From DASPFV01 sp035620975 (lineage in GTDB: Bacteria > Acidobacteriota > Vicinamibacteria > Vicinamibacterales > 2-12-FULL-66-21), in contig DASPFV010000256.1 in assembly GCA_035620975.1 (NCBI GenBank), forward strand, positions 1 through 40,791: DNA of 40,791 nt, given 5' to 3'. The translations under genes were made by a program, and so were the position numbers. The notes beneath the pieces were generated by a model, which was not told where the DNA came from, did not search any database, and saw only the letters and a list, made by a program, of their open reading frames with translations. This document shows, piece by piece, positions 1-7,908 of the stretch (its first letter is position 1; each line of letters starts with the position of its first letter).

Positions 1-1387
1 CACCGCCGCCGTGTCCCAGCCCGAAGTGAGTCGCGGGCAGCTTCAATGGCTCGCCCGTGAACACGTAGCCGGGCCATGAACCGGCGCTCCGGGGCATCAG
101 GATCGGATCGACGCCGAATCCCTTGTACGCCGGCTCCTGCGCCCGGATCAGCATGGCGGTTTTCGGCGTGCTGGTCGGATCGTACCCGCCCGTCATCGTC
201 ACGTCGATGTCGTCGAAGCCGTGCTTCGCCAGGTGTGCCTTCAGCGCGGCGAGCGCCTCGCTGGCGCGCATGTCGGGCACGAGCCGCAGGTCCAGCTTCG
301 CCACCGCCCTCGACGGCAGCACCGTCTTGCCGCCCGGGCCGGTCCAGCCCGCGTACATGCCCTCGATGTTGACCGTGGGCCGCGACATCAGCATCTCCAG
401 CGCCTGCTGATAGTTCGCGTCATCGATCCAGCGCGCGACGCCCAGCTGCTTCTTCGTCAGGGCCTCGTTCTGCCGCCGGGCGGCCGCGGCGATCATCTGC
501 TTCTCGTCGGCCGACAGCGGCCTCGCCCGATCCGCGAAGCCCGCGATGGCCGGCGTGTTCCCGTCGTCTGCGACCAGCGTGTCCAGCGCTTTCACCAGGT
601 GCCACACGGGGCTGTCCACGCTGGCCTTGAGGCTGGAGTGGATGTCCTTCGTTGCGCCTCGCCCCCACCGTTCCCCGCTGCTCACCAGCTCGACCTCGAT
701 CACGCCCTTGGCGCCGAGCGAGATCGTGACGTTGCCGTCCGCGGCCTGCATGGCGCCCGGCATGTACACGCCGCTGCACTTCTTCAGCGCCGCCTGCACC
801 TCCGGCGTGTTCACGATCTCGGGAAAATTGGGCGAGCCGATCTCCTCCTCGCCTTCGGCGACCAGTACCAGGTTGACCGGCATCGTGCGACCGGCGTCTC
901 TGATCGCGTGCATCGCGGCCAGCACGCAGGTCTGCGGACCCTTCTGGTTGACCGCCCCCCGGCCGATGAGCACCCTGCCCGTGCCTGGGCGATCGAGGAT
1001 CCGGGCCTCGAAGGGCGGGGAGACCCATTCGCCGTCTCCCTGCTTCACGTCGTACATGAAGTAGAGAGCGACCGTGCGCGATGCACCGGCGTCGAGCGTG
1101 GCGAAGACGCCCGGAATGCCGCGCGTCGGCACCTGCGACACCTGCTGGAACCCCGCCGCGCGCGCCAGCTCCATCATCAGCCGGCATCCGTCTTCGGTGG
1201 CCTTGTTCTCGGCGGCGATGGTGGGCTGCCGGATCCAGTCCTGCAGCTGCCTGATCGTCGCGTCGCGGCGGCGATCGATGGCTGTCCAGACGGGGGCGAG
1301 GTCGTGCTTCTGAGCAAAGCCGAGGCGCGGCGCCGACAGCGCGGCTGCCGTGGCCACGGTTCCGTACACGAATTGGCGGCGATTCAT
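1..1387 (-). CDS. Exported M20-family metallopeptidase, C-terminus cut by window edge
   Basis: The frame opens at ATG 1387 and runs off the left edge, giving about 462 residues, close to a full M20 dipeptidase. The N-terminus MNRRQFVYGTVATAAALSA is a twin-arginine signal, so the enzyme is probably folded before export. The M20 layout is visible: a first metal region (YFMYDVKQGDG, about residue 107), GRGAVNQKGP, the catalytic-acid region LVAEGEEEIGSPN, a dimerisation-domain KDIHSS and a C-terminal LGHGGG close to the edge. Known M20 enzymes have a His in the first region (GHYDV) and an Asp before the DKG-like motif; here these are Met and Asn, so the metal site is altered or absent. The EEE acidic cluster is kept. 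A role in peptide or acylated amino-acid hydrolysis is the family default, but activity is uncertain. Confidence 0.85.
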   Translation of the reverse strand, partial: MNRRQFVYGTVATAAALSAPRLGFAQKHDLAPVWTAIDRRRDATIRQLQDWIRQPTIAAENKATEDGCRLMMELARAAGFQQVSQVPTRGIPGVFATLDAGASRTVALYFMYDVKQGDGEWVSPPFEARILDRPGTGRVLIGRGAVNQKGPQTCVLAAMHAIRDAGRTMPVNLVLVAEGEEEIGSPNFPEIVNTPEVQAALKKCSGVYMPGAMQAADGNVTISLGAKGVIEVELVSSGERWGRGATKDIHSSLKASVDSPVWHLVKALDTLVADDGNTPAIAGFADRARPLSADEKQMIAAAARRQNEALTKKQLGVARWIDDANYQQALEMLMSRPTVNIEGMYAGWTGPGGKTVLPSRAVAKLDLRLVPDMRASEALAALKAHLAKHGFDDIDVTMTGGYDPTSTPKTAMLIRAQEPAYKGFGVDPILMPRSAGSWPGYVFTGEPLKLPATHFGLGHGGG

Positions 1388-1546
1388 GACACGAAGATAG
1401 CGGTTCGCGTTGGCCATGTCCATGCGGCTCCCGCACCTGTCGGAGACCACTCCGTGGTCCCATGCCTGCAGCGGACTCGACTCAAAGGACCCTGGCTTCG
1501 TCGCGGACGCCTCCGTCCTCTCCGACGACCGGGCTGCGCCCCGGCG

Positions 1547-1996
1547 TCAGCCGGCCGGACCAATCACCTCGAGCGTGTCGCGGCGCGCGCCGATCACGGC
1601 CTTGTGGGGAATCGTGCGATCGAACGTCGCCAGGCGCCCGCCGTGCTTGAGCGCGATCGCCAGCAGGTAGATGTCGGTGAGCTGTCGGTGACCGCTGATG
1701 AACCGCCGCGCAAAGAGCGTCTCTTCGCGCAGCGAGACGGTACCGGCCCAGAAGTGATGATGTCCGCTCTCGCAGAAGCTCGCGAGCCTGGTCAGGATGT
1801 CCCCGGCACGCTGAACGGTTGCGCCATATCTCGGGTTCGACAAGACCCGAACGAGGCCGTTCTCGGTGAGCGGAGACGTGGCCCATCCCCGATGTCGACT
1901 CTGGGCGAACCAGTCGTGCGCGGGCTCGTGGTGAACGTGATCCGGATCGAACAGCGCGATCAGGACGTTCAGATCGAGCAGCGCGGGTGGCTCCAT
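1547..1996 (-). CDS. vapC: VapC-type PIN-domain toxin ribonuclease
   Basis: A 149-residue single-domain PIN protein. The four acidic residues expected for the metal-dependent RNase site are present: D8 in LLDLNVLIALFDPDH, E45 in LTENGLVRV, D108 in LTDIYLLA and D126 in ATFDRTI. VapC toxins cleave tRNA or rRNA when freed from their antitoxin. The start ATG (1994-1996) lies one base after the stop of the upstream vapB, so the pair is translationally coupled in the usual antitoxin-first order. Target RNA cannot be predicted from sequence. The 159 bases between its stop and the peptidase start hold only a small GACCAC/GTGGTC hairpin at 1445-1459. Confidence 0.9.
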   Translation of the reverse strand: MEPPALLDLNVLIALFDPDHVHHEPAHDWFAQSRHRGWATSPLTENGLVRVLSNPRYGATVQRAGDILTRLASFCESGHHHFWAGTVSLREETLFARRFISGHRQLTDIYLLAIALKHGGRLATFDRTIPHKAVIGARRDTLEVIGPAG

Positions 1997-1997
1997 C

Positions 1998-2246
1998 TCA
2001 CTCGTCGTCGCGCAGCTCGTTGACGAGCTTCATGGTCGATCGGGGCGTCCCCGGTGGGCGTGACGGCAGGAGCGGCACGCCATTCCGCACGCGCGAGCGG
2101 CCGCGCGGCGATTCGAGCCCTTTGCGCGCCAGTTCCGAGAGCACTCGGCCGGCCGTGACGCCGCGCAACTCGGCAATCTCCTTGGCGGCCTGCAGGACGT
2201 CCTCGTCGAGATCCAGGGTCGTCCGCACGGGTCGATCATCACTCAT
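1998..2246 (-). CDS. vapB: VapB-type ribbon-helix-helix antitoxin
   Basis: An 82-residue protein with an N-terminal ribbon-helix-helix stretch (RTTLDLDEDVLQAAKEIAE) followed by the SELARKGLES segment common in VapB antitoxins and a Pro/Arg-rich tail that would wrap the toxin. RHH antitoxins neutralise VapC and repress their own promoter as a complex. The start is set at ATG 2246; an in-frame GTG lies just before it (2249). No clear Shine-Dalgarno sequence precedes either, which suggests a near-leaderless transcript. Operon with vapC. Confidence 0.88.
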   Translation of the reverse strand: MSDDRPVRTTLDLDEDVLQAAKEIAELRGVTAGRVLSELARKGLESPRGRSRVRNGVPLLPSRPPGTPRSTMKLVNELRDDE

Positions 2247-2306
2247 CACGCATCAGATGTCAACGGGCGAGCCGAACGACCAGTTCGGCTCGCCTTCCAG
2301 GCACTC

Positions 2307-2795
2307 TCAGTTCCCCCCTGTGTGGGCGCACTCGAAGTACCCCAGGACGGAGATATACGTGTACGCCACGCCCGTGGAGCTGCAGGGCTGGTCGTTGTAA
2401 ATCTCGGGCCGGATCAACAGCACGTTTGCGTCGAACACTCCATCCCTCCAGCGCTTCAGCATCACGGTGGGGGGGCGATCGGCGGGCGGCTGGACCGGCG
2501 GGATCGCGACGACGGGAAGGGGCTGGCCGGGCGGGCTGCACACCGTCACACCGGGGGCCGGGTGCCGGCAGTTCCAGCCGCGTGCCTCGAAATGCTGCCA
2601 GCTGTGGATAGTGCCCTCCGCGGCGAGGACCGTCGCAGCACTTCCAGTGGTGTCCGGGCCCAGGCTCGGCGTGGTAAGGCCTGCTGGCTCGCTGCACGCG
2701 GCGGCGATTGCCCCCGTGGCTACAGTGGCGGCGAGCCAGGGTCGCCAGCTCCCTCGTGACGTGGTCGGCTTCGACAGTACTGTAATCTCCCGCAT
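2307..2795 (-). CDS. Small putative lipoprotein of unknown function
   Basis: 162 residues. After a polar N-terminus there is a hydrophobic stretch (WLAATVATGAIAAAC) ending in an AAAC lipobox, so the mature protein should begin at that Cys (about residue 34) and be lipid-anchored. The remainder is rich in Pro, Gly and Thr, has four further Cys in two pairs (NCRHPAPGVTVC and QPCSSTG...FEC) that could form disulfides, and matches no family I recognise. A very strong Shine-Dalgarno sequence (AGGAGGAGG) precedes the ATG. It is divergent from the sigma-factor gene to the right. Confidence 0.7.
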   Translation of the reverse strand: MREITVLSKPTTSRGSWRPWLAATVATGAIAAACSEPAGLTTPSLGPDTTGSAATVLAAEGTIHSWQHFEARGWNCRHPAPGVTVCSPPGQPLPVVAIPPVQPPADRPPTVMLKRWRDGVFDANVLLIRPEIYNDQPCSSTGVAYTYISVLGYFECAHTGGN

Positions 2796-2928
2796 GTCTT
2801 CCTCCTCCTGAACGCGACGACCAAGCCCTGCGCGGCCTCGGAGTCAATGCAGGCCCGCCGGTCGCGGCATCGTCCGTAGAGTGAATGCGGGAATTCGCCG
2901 CCAAACGGGTAAGGTGGCCCGGCACAGC

Positions 2929-2934
2929 TATAAT
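2929..2934 (+). promoter_or_regulatory. Possible -10 hexamer upstream of the ECF sigma gene
   Basis: A perfect TATAAT on the plus strand in an otherwise GC-rich gap. No good -35 match stands 16-18 bases upstream (CGGGTA). If used, the transcript would carry a leader of roughly 200 bases that contains the GGAAC repeat array before the sigma-factor start. Confidence 0.35.
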
Positions 2935-3000
2935 CGGTTCGAGTCGACAGGCAATACCGGTAAACGTGTGACCGGATCGACGCGGCTCGGACCCGATTGC

Positions 3001-3083
3001 TGGAACCGGGAACCAGAACCGGGAACCAGGAACGTGGAACTGCAAACCCCGGAACGTGGAACCAGGAAGCCGGATCTGGGATC
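3001..3083. repeat. Degenerate 7-base tandem repeat, unit GGAACNN
   Basis: GGAAC or a one-base variant recurs at 3002, 3009, 3015, 3022, 3029, 3036, 3043, 3051, 3058 and 3065, so the spacing is 7 bases with single slips of 6 and 8. It fills the middle of the 342-base gap between the lipoprotein and the sigma gene (2796-3137). The rest of that gap shows only the TATAAT at 2929. On the other strand the unit reads GGTTCNN, the same core as the array at 38524. Confidence 0.8.
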
Positions 3084-3137
3084 CGGTCCGCTTGAGCTGG
3101 CAACCTGCAGCCGAGGTCCAACCACCAGCCGGGAGAA

Positions 3138-3719
3138 GTGGTGGAAGCCCCAACGGCAACGCGAGTGACGGCGCTGCTCCAGGCCTGGAGCGATGGCGAT
3201 CACGCCGCACTCGATCGCCTCGTCCCGCTGGTCCACGTCGAACTGCGGCGCATAGCCCGGCGCTACATGCGTCGGGAGCGCACCGGACACACGCTGCAGA
3301 CTACCGCGCTCATCCACGAGGCGTTCATCCGGCTGGTCGACGGGCAACGCATCAACTGGCAGAACCGTGCGCATTTCTTCGGTATCTCGGCACGGGTGAT
3401 GCGCCGGGTCCTGGTCGACTTCGCCCGGGAACGCGGATACCGCAAGCGCGGTGGCGGGGCTCGCCGCGTGGCGCTGGACGACGTGCTGCTGGTCGCCGAA
3501 GCGCCGGACCAGAATCTCGTCGCGCTCGACGATGCGCTGAACGCGCTGGCGGAGGTCGACCTGCGAAAGAGCCGGGCCATCGAGCTGCGGTTCTTCGGTG
3601 GCCTGTCGATCGAGGAGGCCGCCCTCGTCCTCGAAGTCTCGCCTGAGACGGTGAAGCGGGACTGCCGGCTCGCCAAGGCGTGGCTCCTGCGATGGCTCAC
3701 TGAACACGACACTGAATGA
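3138..3719 (+). CDS. ECF-type RNA polymerase sigma factor
   Basis: 193 residues with sigma-2 and sigma-4 regions. Residues about 8-90 contain region 2 (LVHVELRRIARRYM, then the signature TLQTTALIHEAFIRL), and about 130-185 region 4 with the helix-turn-helix LSIEEAALVLEVSPETVKRD. This pattern matches the Sig-70_X6 (TIGR02999) group common in Acidobacteria and Planctomycetes. Starts are GTG: 3138 or 3141; the GGGAGA at 3131 fits 3141 slightly better. The stop overlaps the kinase ATG (ATGA), so the two are co-translated. Known ECF groups next to Ser/Thr kinases are controlled by phosphorylation rather than by an anti-sigma factor, and no anti-sigma gene is seen here. Confidence 0.92.
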   Translation: MVEAPTATRVTALLQAWSDGDHAALDRLVPLVHVELRRIARRYMRRERTGHTLQTTALIHEAFIRLVDGQRINWQNRAHFFGISARVMRRVLVDFARERGYRKRGGGARRVALDDVLLVAEAPDQNLVALDDALNALAEVDLRKSRAIELRFFGGLSIEEAALVLEVSPETVKRDCRLAKAWLLRWLTEHDTE

Positions 3720-6304
3720 CAGACGACCGCTGGAGGCGCATCGAACGGATCTATCACGCGGCGCTGGAGCAGCCGGCGTCCGATCGGGCCGCATTCGTCC
3801 GGCGGGAAGCCGAGGGAGACGTCGAGCTGGTCGGAGAGATCGAAGCGCTGCTGGCGTACGACGAACAACCGGCCGCGTTCACACAACACTCCGCCATGGA
3901 GTTGGCGGCCCGTGCCCTCGCCGCGGACGGGAAGCAGTACGAACCAGACGGCACGTCCGCCACGTTCGGCGCATACGACATCCTGCGCCCGCTCGGCGCC
4001 GGCGGCATGGGGGATGTCCATCTCGCCTACGACAGCAGGCTCGCGCGCAACGTTGCCCTGAAGGTACTCCGAGCAGACCTCTCGGACGCTGGCTGGATCG
4101 CGGCCTTCCGGCAGGAGGCGCTGGCGGCGTCGGCGCTCAATCACCCGAACATCCTCACGATCTACGAGATCGGCTGCTACGAGGGGACGAGATTCATCGC
4201 CGCCGAGTACGTCGACGGTGTGACACTGCGTGAGCGGCTGAGGCAGGGACCCCTGGCCCCTCTCGAGCTGGTCGATATCGCCGTCCAGGTCGCCGAGGGA
4301 CTCGCGGCCGCGCACGAAGCGGGCGTCGTGCACCGCGACATCAAGCCGGAGAACGTGATGCTGCGCGCCGACGGTCTCGTGAAGATCCTCGACTTCGGCA
4401 TCGCCACCCGGACGAACTCCGACCTTCCGCACGCTCCTGCCGGCTTGAGCGCACGCGACGGGCCGGTGCTCGGCACGACCGGCTACATGTCTCCAGAGCA
4501 GCGACAGGGCCTCGCGGTCGATGTCCGCACCGACGTATGGAGTCTCGGCGTCGTCATCTACGAAATGGCGCTCCAGCGCCTGCCGGCCGAAGTCGCCCAC
4601 GAAGATGCGCCGGGAGCGAGGCACACGCCACGCCCACCCGCAGTCGACGAGTGTGCGGGACTGCCGCCAGACCTCGAGAGGATGGTCCGTCGCGCTCTGT
4701 CGCGCGATCCTGCGGATCGTTACGAGACCGCGAGAGAACTGGCCCACGAACTGCGCGCGCTGCGCCGGAAGCTCGACGAAGGGTCGGGAAACGGCACCGG
4801 CATCCGCTGGCGCCTCGGGCGTGTTCGCGCGGCGAACGTCCGCACGATGCGGGTGGCGGGCGCCGCGGTGCTCGTCCTGATTGCGGTCACGGCATTCCTC
4901 GTGGCGGTCGCAGGACGCAGCCGCGAATCGCCCGCCATCACGTCAATCGGTGTGATGCCGCTCGGGAACGCAGGCGAAATCCGCGACGCCGGGTACCTGG
5001 CCGACGGCATTGCCGCGTCGCTGCGGAGTCGCCTGTCACAGTTCTCCTCTATCCGTCAGGCGGCCGCGAGCGAGGCGGCCCGCTACGAGCGGCTCGGCGT
5101 CTCGCCGGCGCAGGCCGGCAGGGAGATGCGCACGGCCGCAGTCCTGGCCGGAACGCTCGAGCGCCGCGCCGAAACGGTCATCGTCCGCCTGGAACTCGTG
5201 CGGAGCGCCGATGGAGCCGGGCTGTGGAAACGGCAGTTCGTCAGGCCGATCGATGACCTCCTGACCCTGCAGACCGAGATTGCCCGCGAGCTCGTGGAGG
5301 CGCTCGGTCATCCACCGGAGCCGTTCCCGGGCGGCAGCGTGGAAACCAGGGATCCGGCCGCCTATCAGTTGTACGCCAGAGGTCGCTACCACGTGCTGAG
5401 ACGCACGCCGGAGGATCTCCGAAAAGGGCTGGAGTACCTCCGTGAGGCCGTGGCGCTGGATCCCGGCTACGGACGCGCCTACGCAAAACTGGCCGAAGGG
5501 CACATCCTGCTGGCGATGACGAGCGACGTGGCGCCAATGGATTCGTTCCCCCTCGCCAGAACGGCTGCCGAGCACGCGCTCACCATCGAGCCCGGGCTCT
5601 CGGAGGCGAGAGTCTCGATGGGCATCATCAAGTTCTGGTTCGACTGGGACTGGAGCGGCGCCGAGGCCGAGTTCAAGCGCGCAATTGCGGCCAAACAGCC
5701 GGACCCGGCCGCGCACACCTTCTATGGCCACCTGCTCTCGAACCTGGGCGATCACGCGGGCGCACTGCAGCAGATGAGGCGGGCGCTCGACTACGAACCT
5801 CACTCGGCGCTGGTCAACGCCCTGTTCGCTCAGTGCCTGTACTACGAGCGGCGGGACGACGAGTCGCTGGCCCATCTTCGGAAGACGCTCGATCTCGACC
5901 CGGCCCTGTGGCTGACCTATAACATGATGGGCCGGATTTACGGCCTGAAAGGGATGTATCCGGATGCGCTGCGGGCGTTCGACCGGGCGACCGAGCTCGG
6001 CGGTTCACTGGTAGTAAGGGCTGCGGCGGCGCACACGCTTGCGGCGAGCGGGAGGCGCGACGAGGCCCGCGCCATCCTCGACCAGCTGAAAGCGCGGGCG
6101 GCGCAGACCTACGTTCCGCCGTCGAACCTCGCGCTCGTCCATCTCGGGCTGGGCGAACACGAGGAAGCGCTCGATCGGCTCGACGAGGCCGTCGAAACGC
6201 GGGATCTACTCCTGACCTTTCTGGCCGTGGAGCCACGATGGGCGGCCCTCGCCGGCCAGCCGCGCTTCACTGCCGTGCTCGGGAAAGTGGGCCTCAAACA
6301 GTAG
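3716..6304 (+). CDS. Membrane Ser/Thr protein kinase with TolB-like and TPR sensor region
   Basis: 862 residues. Kinase domain about 85-352: glycine loop LGAGGMGDV, K116 (VALK), HRDIKPEN at 207-214, DFG at 226-228 and the SPE triad, all intact. A single transmembrane helix lies at about 379-400. The outer part begins with a domain like those in FlgO/CadC-type TolB-like proteins (IGVMPLGNAG...YLADGI, about 409-530), followed by tetratricopeptide repeats from about 545 to the end. The short N-terminal helical region (1-80) is typical of kinases that follow this type of sigma factor. ATGA overlap with the sigma gene argues that the kinase controls that sigma factor in response to a periplasmic signal; ligand unknown. 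Confidence 0.93.
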   Translation: MTDDRWRRIERIYHAALEQPASDRAAFVRREAEGDVELVGEIEALLAYDEQPAAFTQHSAMELAARALAADGKQYEPDGTSATFGAYDILRPLGAGGMGDVHLAYDSRLARNVALKVLRADLSDAGWIAAFRQEALAASALNHPNILTIYEIGCYEGTRFIAAEYVDGVTLRERLRQGPLAPLELVDIAVQVAEGLAAAHEAGVVHRDIKPENVMLRADGLVKILDFGIATRTNSDLPHAPAGLSARDGPVLGTTGYMSPEQRQGLAVDVRTDVWSLGVVIYEMALQRLPAEVAHEDAPGARHTPRPPAVDECAGLPPDLERMVRRALSRDPADRYETARELAHELRALRRKLDEGSGNGTGIRWRLGRVRAANVRTMRVAGAAVLVLIAVTAFLVAVAGRSRESPAITSIGVMPLGNAGEIRDAGYLADGIAASLRSRLSQFSSIRQAAASEAARYERLGVSPAQAGREMRTAAVLAGTLERRAETVIVRLELVRSADGAGLWKRQFVRPIDDLLTLQTEIARELVEALGHPPEPFPGGSVETRDPAAYQLYARGRYHVLRRTPEDLRKGLEYLREAVALDPGYGRAYAKLAEGHILLAMTSDVAPMDSFPLARTAAEHALTIEPGLSEARVSMGIIKFWFDWDWSGAEAEFKRAIAAKQPDPAAHTFYGHLLSNLGDHAGALQQMRRALDYEPHSALVNALFAQCLYYERRDDESLAHLRKTLDLDPALWLTYNMMGRIYGLKGMYPDALRAFDRATELGGSLVVRAAAAHTLAASGRRDEARAILDQLKARAAQTYVPPSNLALVHLGLGEHEEALDRLDEAVETRDLLLTFLAVEPRWAALAGQPRFTAVLGKVGLKQ

Positions 6305-6443
6305 CCAACATCGCGCGGCAGGCTCAGGGACGAAGGCACGGGCATCCGCGCAACCAGCCCACAACACCGCTCAGTCAACGGAACTGAACGGGCTCGATAC
6401 CGGGCGCAAGCGCGGTTCCGCGGCCCGGTGTAAGCTACGCAGC

Positions 6444-7418
6444 GTGAAGGGCTACCACGACATCGCGGGCGACGGAGGCTCCGGGATTCTCGAGCAGGTC
6501 GCCGGCCAGCGCGCCCGCATCGCGGACGGCCTCGCCGCCGTGCGCCACCTCGTGGCCGTCGCCTCTGGCAAGGGGGGCGTCGGCAAGAGCACCCTGACCC
6601 TGCATCTCGCGGGCGCCCTGCGCGCCCGGGGGCTCCGGATCGCCATCCTGGACGCCGACTTCAACGGTCCGTCACAGGCCCGTATGGCGGGGGTCCGCCA
6701 GGGACTCTTCGTTCCCGGCACCCGCAAGGTCGGCCTCCCGCGGACGGGGAATGGCATCGGCGTCTTCTCGATGGGCTCGGTGATCCCCGAGTCGGAGGCG
6801 CTCGACTTCGAGAGCGCGGCGCGCGGGGAGTCGCACACCTGGCGGGCCACGAGGGAGTTCGCGCTGCTCGGCGACGTCCTCGGATCGTTCGACTGGGGGG
6901 CGCTCGATCTGCTGCTGTTCGATCTGCCGCCCGGAGCCGAGCGGACCGTCCAGTACGCCGACTTCCTCCGATCTGTCGACGGAACCCGCGACAGGCCACG
7001 AACCTCGTTCGTGCTCGTCACGATCCCTTCCGGGGTGGCCCGGGGTGTGGTCGCGCGCTCGGTGGCGGCGCTGTCGAAGGGACCCAATCGCCTCCTCGGC
7101 TATGTCGAGAACATGAGCGGCTACTACTGCCGCGACTGCAACGCCATCAAGCCTCTCTTCGCCGCAGCAGAGCCCCCCGACGCGGCTCACGGCCACCCGG
7201 CGGGCCTTGGAATCCCGTGCCTCGGGCGGGTACCATTCGACACGGAGCTCGCGCGGCGCTGCGATCTCGGGATCCCTCTGTCTGCCTCGCCGGAAAGCCC
7301 CGTGACCCAGGCGCTGGAACAGATCGCGCAGCGGCTGCTGAACAGCCTCGATATGCCGACGTCAGCCGCCGCTGAGGCTGAGCGTGAGCAGCGGACAGGC
7401 GTGGAGCCTCACCGATGA
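6444..7418 (+). CDS. Mrp/NBP35-type P-loop ATPase (Fe-S carrier family)
   Basis: 324 residues starting at GTG. Deviant Walker A SGKGGVGKST at 41-50, followed by ILDADFNGPSQ (Walker A' / switch I) and LLLFDLPPGAERT (Walker B). The C-terminal half carries ENMSGYYCRDC with C229 and C232, the CxxC pair that bridges an Fe-S cluster between two Mrp subunits. The N-terminal MIP18-like domain of classical Mrp is absent. Known relatives (Mrp, ApbC, Nbp35) bind and transfer [4Fe-4S] clusters. It heads an operon with a PCP_red protein and a radical SAM enzyme, so a client in that operon is likely. Its stop overlaps the next ATG (ATGA at 7415). A 139-base gap separates it from the kinase. Confidence 0.9.
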   Translation: MKGYHDIAGDGGSGILEQVAGQRARIADGLAAVRHLVAVASGKGGVGKSTLTLHLAGALRARGLRIAILDADFNGPSQARMAGVRQGLFVPGTRKVGLPRTGNGIGVFSMGSVIPESEALDFESAARGESHTWRATREFALLGDVLGSFDWGALDLLLFDLPPGAERTVQYADFLRSVDGTRDRPRTSFVLVTIPSGVARGVVARSVAALSKGPNRLLGYVENMSGYYCRDCNAIKPLFAAAEPPDAAHGHPAGLGIPCLGRVPFDTELARRCDLGIPLSASPESPVTQALEQIAQRLLNSLDMPTSAAAEAEREQRTGVEPHR

Positions 7419-7885
7419 AATTCCTTTGCGTTCCCTGCGACAGCCCGATGAAGCTCCAGTCCGTCGGTCCACCCGAACGGGGGTCGCTGTCGGTCGTCTA
7501 CTCGTGCCCCGAGTGCGGCTACGAGATGGCGATGCTCACCAATGCATACGAAACGCAGGTGGTCCAGTCGCTCGGTGTGAGGATCGGCCCCGAGAGCGGA
7601 GACAGAATGTCGAGCCCGTCCGGGACGGGTTGCCCGTTCACCGCGATGATTCCATCGAAGGACGGCGCGGAGCAGGCGCCACCCGGAACCGGCAGCGGCG
7701 GCGGTCGACCCGGCGAGTCTGTCCCGGTCCGGTGGACGGCTGCCGCGGAAGCCAGGCTCGCGAACATCCCCGCGTTCGTCCGCCCGATGGCGCGGACGGG
7801 CATCGAACAATTCGCCAGGGAGAGGGGCGCCTCGGAGGTGGACGACGGGGTGCTCGATGCGGCGCGAGAGTTCTTCGGCATGTAG
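7415..7885 (+). CDS. Zinc-ribbon protein with C-terminal PCP_red domain
   Basis: 156 residues. The N-terminus has two Cys pairs (FLCVPCDS and YSCPECGYEM), a zinc ribbon or small Fe-S site. A Gly/Pro-rich linker follows (about 65-105). Residues about 107-156 (WTAAAEARLANIPAFVRPM, then IEQFARERG) match the PCP_red domain, known as the C-terminal part of the BchB/ChlB subunit of light-independent protochlorophyllide reductase. No BchB catalytic core is present. The linker also contains a lone Cys (GTGCPF). Start overlaps the Mrp stop; 23 bases separate its end from the radical SAM gene. Function unknown; the context suggests an adaptor between the Fe-S carrier and the enzyme. Confidence 0.85.
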   Translation: MKFLCVPCDSPMKLQSVGPPERGSLSVVYSCPECGYEMAMLTNAYETQVVQSLGVRIGPESGDRMSSPSGTGCPFTAMIPSKDGAEQAPPGTGSGGGRPGESVPVRWTAAAEARLANIPAFVRPMARTGIEQFARERGASEVDDGVLDAAREFFGM

Positions 7886-7908
7886 TTCGTCGTCGGATCG
7901 AGTCGAGC

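Noticed and set aside
7384..7908. Upstream extension of the radical SAM protein into the preceding gene
   Set aside because: The in-frame open stretch before 7909 lies inside the PCP_red gene in another frame and has no radical SAM similarity; ATG 7909 begins just before the conserved core.
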